Of a DNA stretch of 64,000 nucleotides, positions 62,477 through 64,000 are shown one piece after another. Numbering within the stretch: position 1 is the stretch's first letter; each line of letters starts with the position of its first letter. Made by a program: the position numbers and the translations under genes. The notes beneath the pieces are model-generated. The model was given only the letters and a program-made list of their open reading frames with translations, had not been told where the DNA came from and did no database searches. The DNA is from Paraflavitalea sp. CAU 1676 (GTDB taxonomy: Bacteria > Bacteroidota > Bacteroidia > Chitinophagales > Chitinophagaceae), in contig NZ_JARHUJ010000005.1 in NCBI RefSeq assembly GCF_029223285.1, positions 682,001 to 746,000 on the forward strand. Direction: 5' to 3'.

Positions 62477-63211
62477 ATGATGGTACAGCAGCAAGCGATA
62501 AAAAAGCAACTGGAGCAGGAGATACTGCTTATGCAGGGGTTTAAGCCCTTAACGGCTGATCCTGCGCGGACCATCGATATAGGGCCTATGGCGGCATGCT
62601 TTCCCTATGGACAGTTTCCCCTCGGTAATATGCATGAATTCCTGGTGGGGAATGAAATAGATGATGCCTGCACGTCCGGCTTCATAGCCGGTATCCTGAC
62701 CGGCCTTATGCAGAAAGGCGGCGCCGCGATCTGGATCAACCAGTCTAAGAAATTGTATCCCCCCGCTTTTACCCAATTTGGTATCGAGCCCGACCGGCTC
62801 CTGTTGATCGATGTACGCAAACAGCAGGAAGCCTTGTGGGTAATGGAAGAAGCATTGCAATACGGCGGACTCGCTGCAGTAGTGGGCGACCTGCACAAGA
62901 TCGATCTCACGGCGTCGAGGCGGCTGCAGCTGGCAGTAGAGAAAAGCCGGGTAACGGGCTTTGTGATCCGCAACAGCGAACGTGCCTTGAATACCATTGC
63001 CGCAGTAGCACGATGGAAAATATCCACGGCAGCCAGCGAATCGTCCGATGGCTTGCCCGGCGTAGCCCATCCCAGGTGGAAAGTAGAGCTGCAGCGTGTA
63101 CGCAACGGAAGGCCGGGCGCCTGGATCGTTGAGTGGCAAGCCGGTAAGTTCCGGTTTGTAATACCACCTGCTATCAGCATCCTGCCTGCCACCAAAAGAA
63201 AAATAGGATGA
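62477..63211 (+). CDS. imuA: ImuA, SOS mutagenesis RecA-like accessory protein
   Basis: 244 aa from ATG 62477 (MMVQQQAIKKQLEQEILLMQGF); 62480 is equivalent. The frame is open upstream from a TTG but the family starts here. RecA-like fold without a clear Walker A: IDIGPMAACFPYGQFPLGNMHEF, FIAGILTGLMQKGGAAIWINQ, LLLIDVRKQQEALWVMEEAL and RRLQLAVEKSRVTGFVIRN. In other bacteria, ImuA with ImuB and DnaE2 performs DNA-damage-induced mutagenic synthesis. Followed directly by imuB. dnaE2 is presumably beyond the right edge. Confidence 0.88.
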   Translation: MMVQQQAIKKQLEQEILLMQGFKPLTADPARTIDIGPMAACFPYGQFPLGNMHEFLVGNEIDDACTSGFIAGILTGLMQKGGAAIWINQSKKLYPPAFTQFGIEPDRLLLIDVRKQQEALWVMEEALQYGGLAAVVGDLHKIDLTASRRLQLAVEKSRVTGFVIRNSERALNTIAAVARWKISTAASESSDGLPGVAHPRWKVELQRVRNGRPGAWIVEWQAGKFRFVIPPAISILPATKRKIG

Positions 63212-63212
63212 T

Positions 63213-64000
63213 ATGGGCAGGCGTTTCCTTTCAATCTGGTGCTGCTATCTCAAAGCAGATTATTGGGTACTGCGACAACCTTCCCTTAGGCATACTCCAT
63301 TTGTACTGGCCGCACCCGATCATGGGCGCGCCGTAGTACAGGCTGTTTGTCCCTCGGCTTTTGCGGAAGGCATTGAACCAGGCATTACCGTAGCCGATGC
63401 GCGCACCATCTTATCCGGCGTAGAGGTGCTGGACGATGAACCGGGCATGGCCGATAAACTGCTGCAAAGACTGGCAGCCTGGTGTATACGCTTTACCCCA
63501 GTGGCAGCAGTAGATGCACCCGATGGCCTCTTGCTCGATGTAAGCGGTTGTGCCCATCTGTGGGGTGGTGAGAAAGCCTATCTGGAAGAGATCTTGCTGC
63601 GCTTCGGGCAACTCGGCTTTACCGTTCGCACCGGCATGGCCGACACGATCGGCGCGGCCTGGGCTTTGGCCCGCTTCTCCAAGGGTAACACCATAGCGCC
63701 GCCTGCCACTCATATCGAACACCTGCTGCCCTTACCGCCGGAAGCGCTTCGCCTCGGGCCGGCGCTCACGGCCCGTTTACGGCAGCTGGGCCTCGATCGC
63801 ATTGGGCATTTTATAACCATGCCCCGGCAGGTGTTGTTGCGGCGGTTTGGGACTGATTTTCTACTGCGGCTCGATCAGGCTACCGGCCATGCGCTGGAAA
63901 CACTTGATCCGGTAGAACTGCCATCGCTGTATGAAGAACGATTACCCTGCCTGGAACCCATCGTGACTGCAGCGGGTATTGAACTCGCCTTGCAACAACT
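63213..64000 (+). CDS. imuB: ImuB, Y-family polymerase-like protein, 3' part cut by window edge
   Basis: Starts at ATG 63213 one base after the imuA stop (MGRRFLSIWCCYLKADYWVL) and runs open to the window end (262 codons seen). Polymerase-Y-like palm (AAWCIRFTPVAAVDAPDGLLLDVSGCAHLWGGEKAYL) and helix-hairpin region (RLRQLGLDRIGHFITMPRQVLLRRFG). ImuB usually lacks the catalytic acidic triad and links ImuA and DnaE2 to the beta clamp; the DAPDGLLLDVSG segment here fits that inactive type. Confidence 0.9.
   Translation, partial: MGRRFLSIWCCYLKADYWVLRQPSLRHTPFVLAAPDHGRAVVQAVCPSAFAEGIEPGITVADARTILSGVEVLDDEPGMADKLLQRLAAWCIRFTPVAAVDAPDGLLLDVSGCAHLWGGEKAYLEEILLRFGQLGFTVRTGMADTIGAAWALARFSKGNTIAPPATHIEHLLPLPPEALRLGPALTARLRQLGLDRIGHFITMPRQVLLRRFGTDFLLRLDQATGHALETLDPVELPSLYEERLPCLEPIVTAAGIELALQQ

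Noticed and set aside
1-64000. tRNA, rRNA, insertion sequences or prophage
   Set aside because: No T-loop/acceptor pattern, rRNA core sequence, transposase, integrase or phage structural gene was seen on either strand by reading; a dedicated search could still find a tRNA.

Overview
The window is chromosomal DNA of a Bacteroidota bacterium, most likely of the Chitinophagaceae or a close relative. The evidence is several TonB-dependent and SusC/SusD-type outer-membrane proteins, many type II lipoproteins, sulfatases, AraC regulators, start codons without Shine-Dalgarno sequences, and at least one good match to the Bacteroidota sigma-70 promoter (TTG, about 20 nt, TAnnTTTG). The genus is an inference. 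I found no rRNA, tRNA, CRISPR array, integrase or transposase. Both ends cut genes: a siderophore-type TonB receptor at the left and imuB at the right.

Layout. 1-8.0 kb: a partial TonB receptor, then seven glycosyltransferase genes, six of them forming three convergent pairs with almost no intergenic space. 8.0-14.8 kb: a hidden 56-codon membrane peptide, a TonB receptor with a DUF2490 barrel protein, another glycosyltransferase and an MsbA-type ABC exporter. 14.8-16.9 kb: a SIR2-domain protein with a long helical C-terminus, a candidate NAD-depleting defence effector. 17-25.8 kb: an OMP_b-brl_3 receptor, a response regulator with a very large double-kinase hybrid sensor, a TAP-like hydrolase and an AraC regulator. 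26-27 kb: two small exported Cys-rich proteins, one too short for ordinary gene calling. 27-31.8 kb: response regulator and DoxX on the minus strand, then a tight plus-strand operon kaiC-kaiB-kaiB-histidine kinase.

32-38.3 kb: an arylsulfatase, a 7TM-AraC regulator, a putative 105-nt structured small RNA with its own promoter and terminator, a cold-shock-domain protein, a YciE/DUF892 ferritin-like protein, a DUF4345 membrane protein with a perfect 13-bp-arm palindrome in its promoter, and an array of 11-bp repeats with an inverted partner. 38.3-43 kb: a SusC/SusD pair. 43.2-49 kb: a six-gene minus-strand operon for a molybdenum oxidoreductase (anion transporter, cytochrome b-like subunit, MopB catalytic subunit, four-cluster ferredoxin, Tat-exported Rieske protein, small membrane protein). 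49.4-53.9 kb: three lipoproteins (sulfatase, cupin, DUF1254).

54-59.4 kb: a likely extracytoplasmic flavin electron-transfer module: ApbE flavin transferase, a PepSY-flavodoxin-FNR fusion reductase, a DUF2271 protein carrying an ITGAS sequence that fits an ApbE flavinylation site, and an exported ankyrin protein. 59.5-62.3 kb: a PKD lipoprotein with two tiny ATGA-overlapping ORFs, a PAP2 phosphatase fused to a barrel-like domain, and a small gene with a strong terminator. 62.4-64 kb: imuA-imuB, the SOS mutagenesis cassette.

Starts were moved from upstream TTG/GTG codons to internal ATGs wherever signal peptides, lipoboxes or conserved domain starts called for it.
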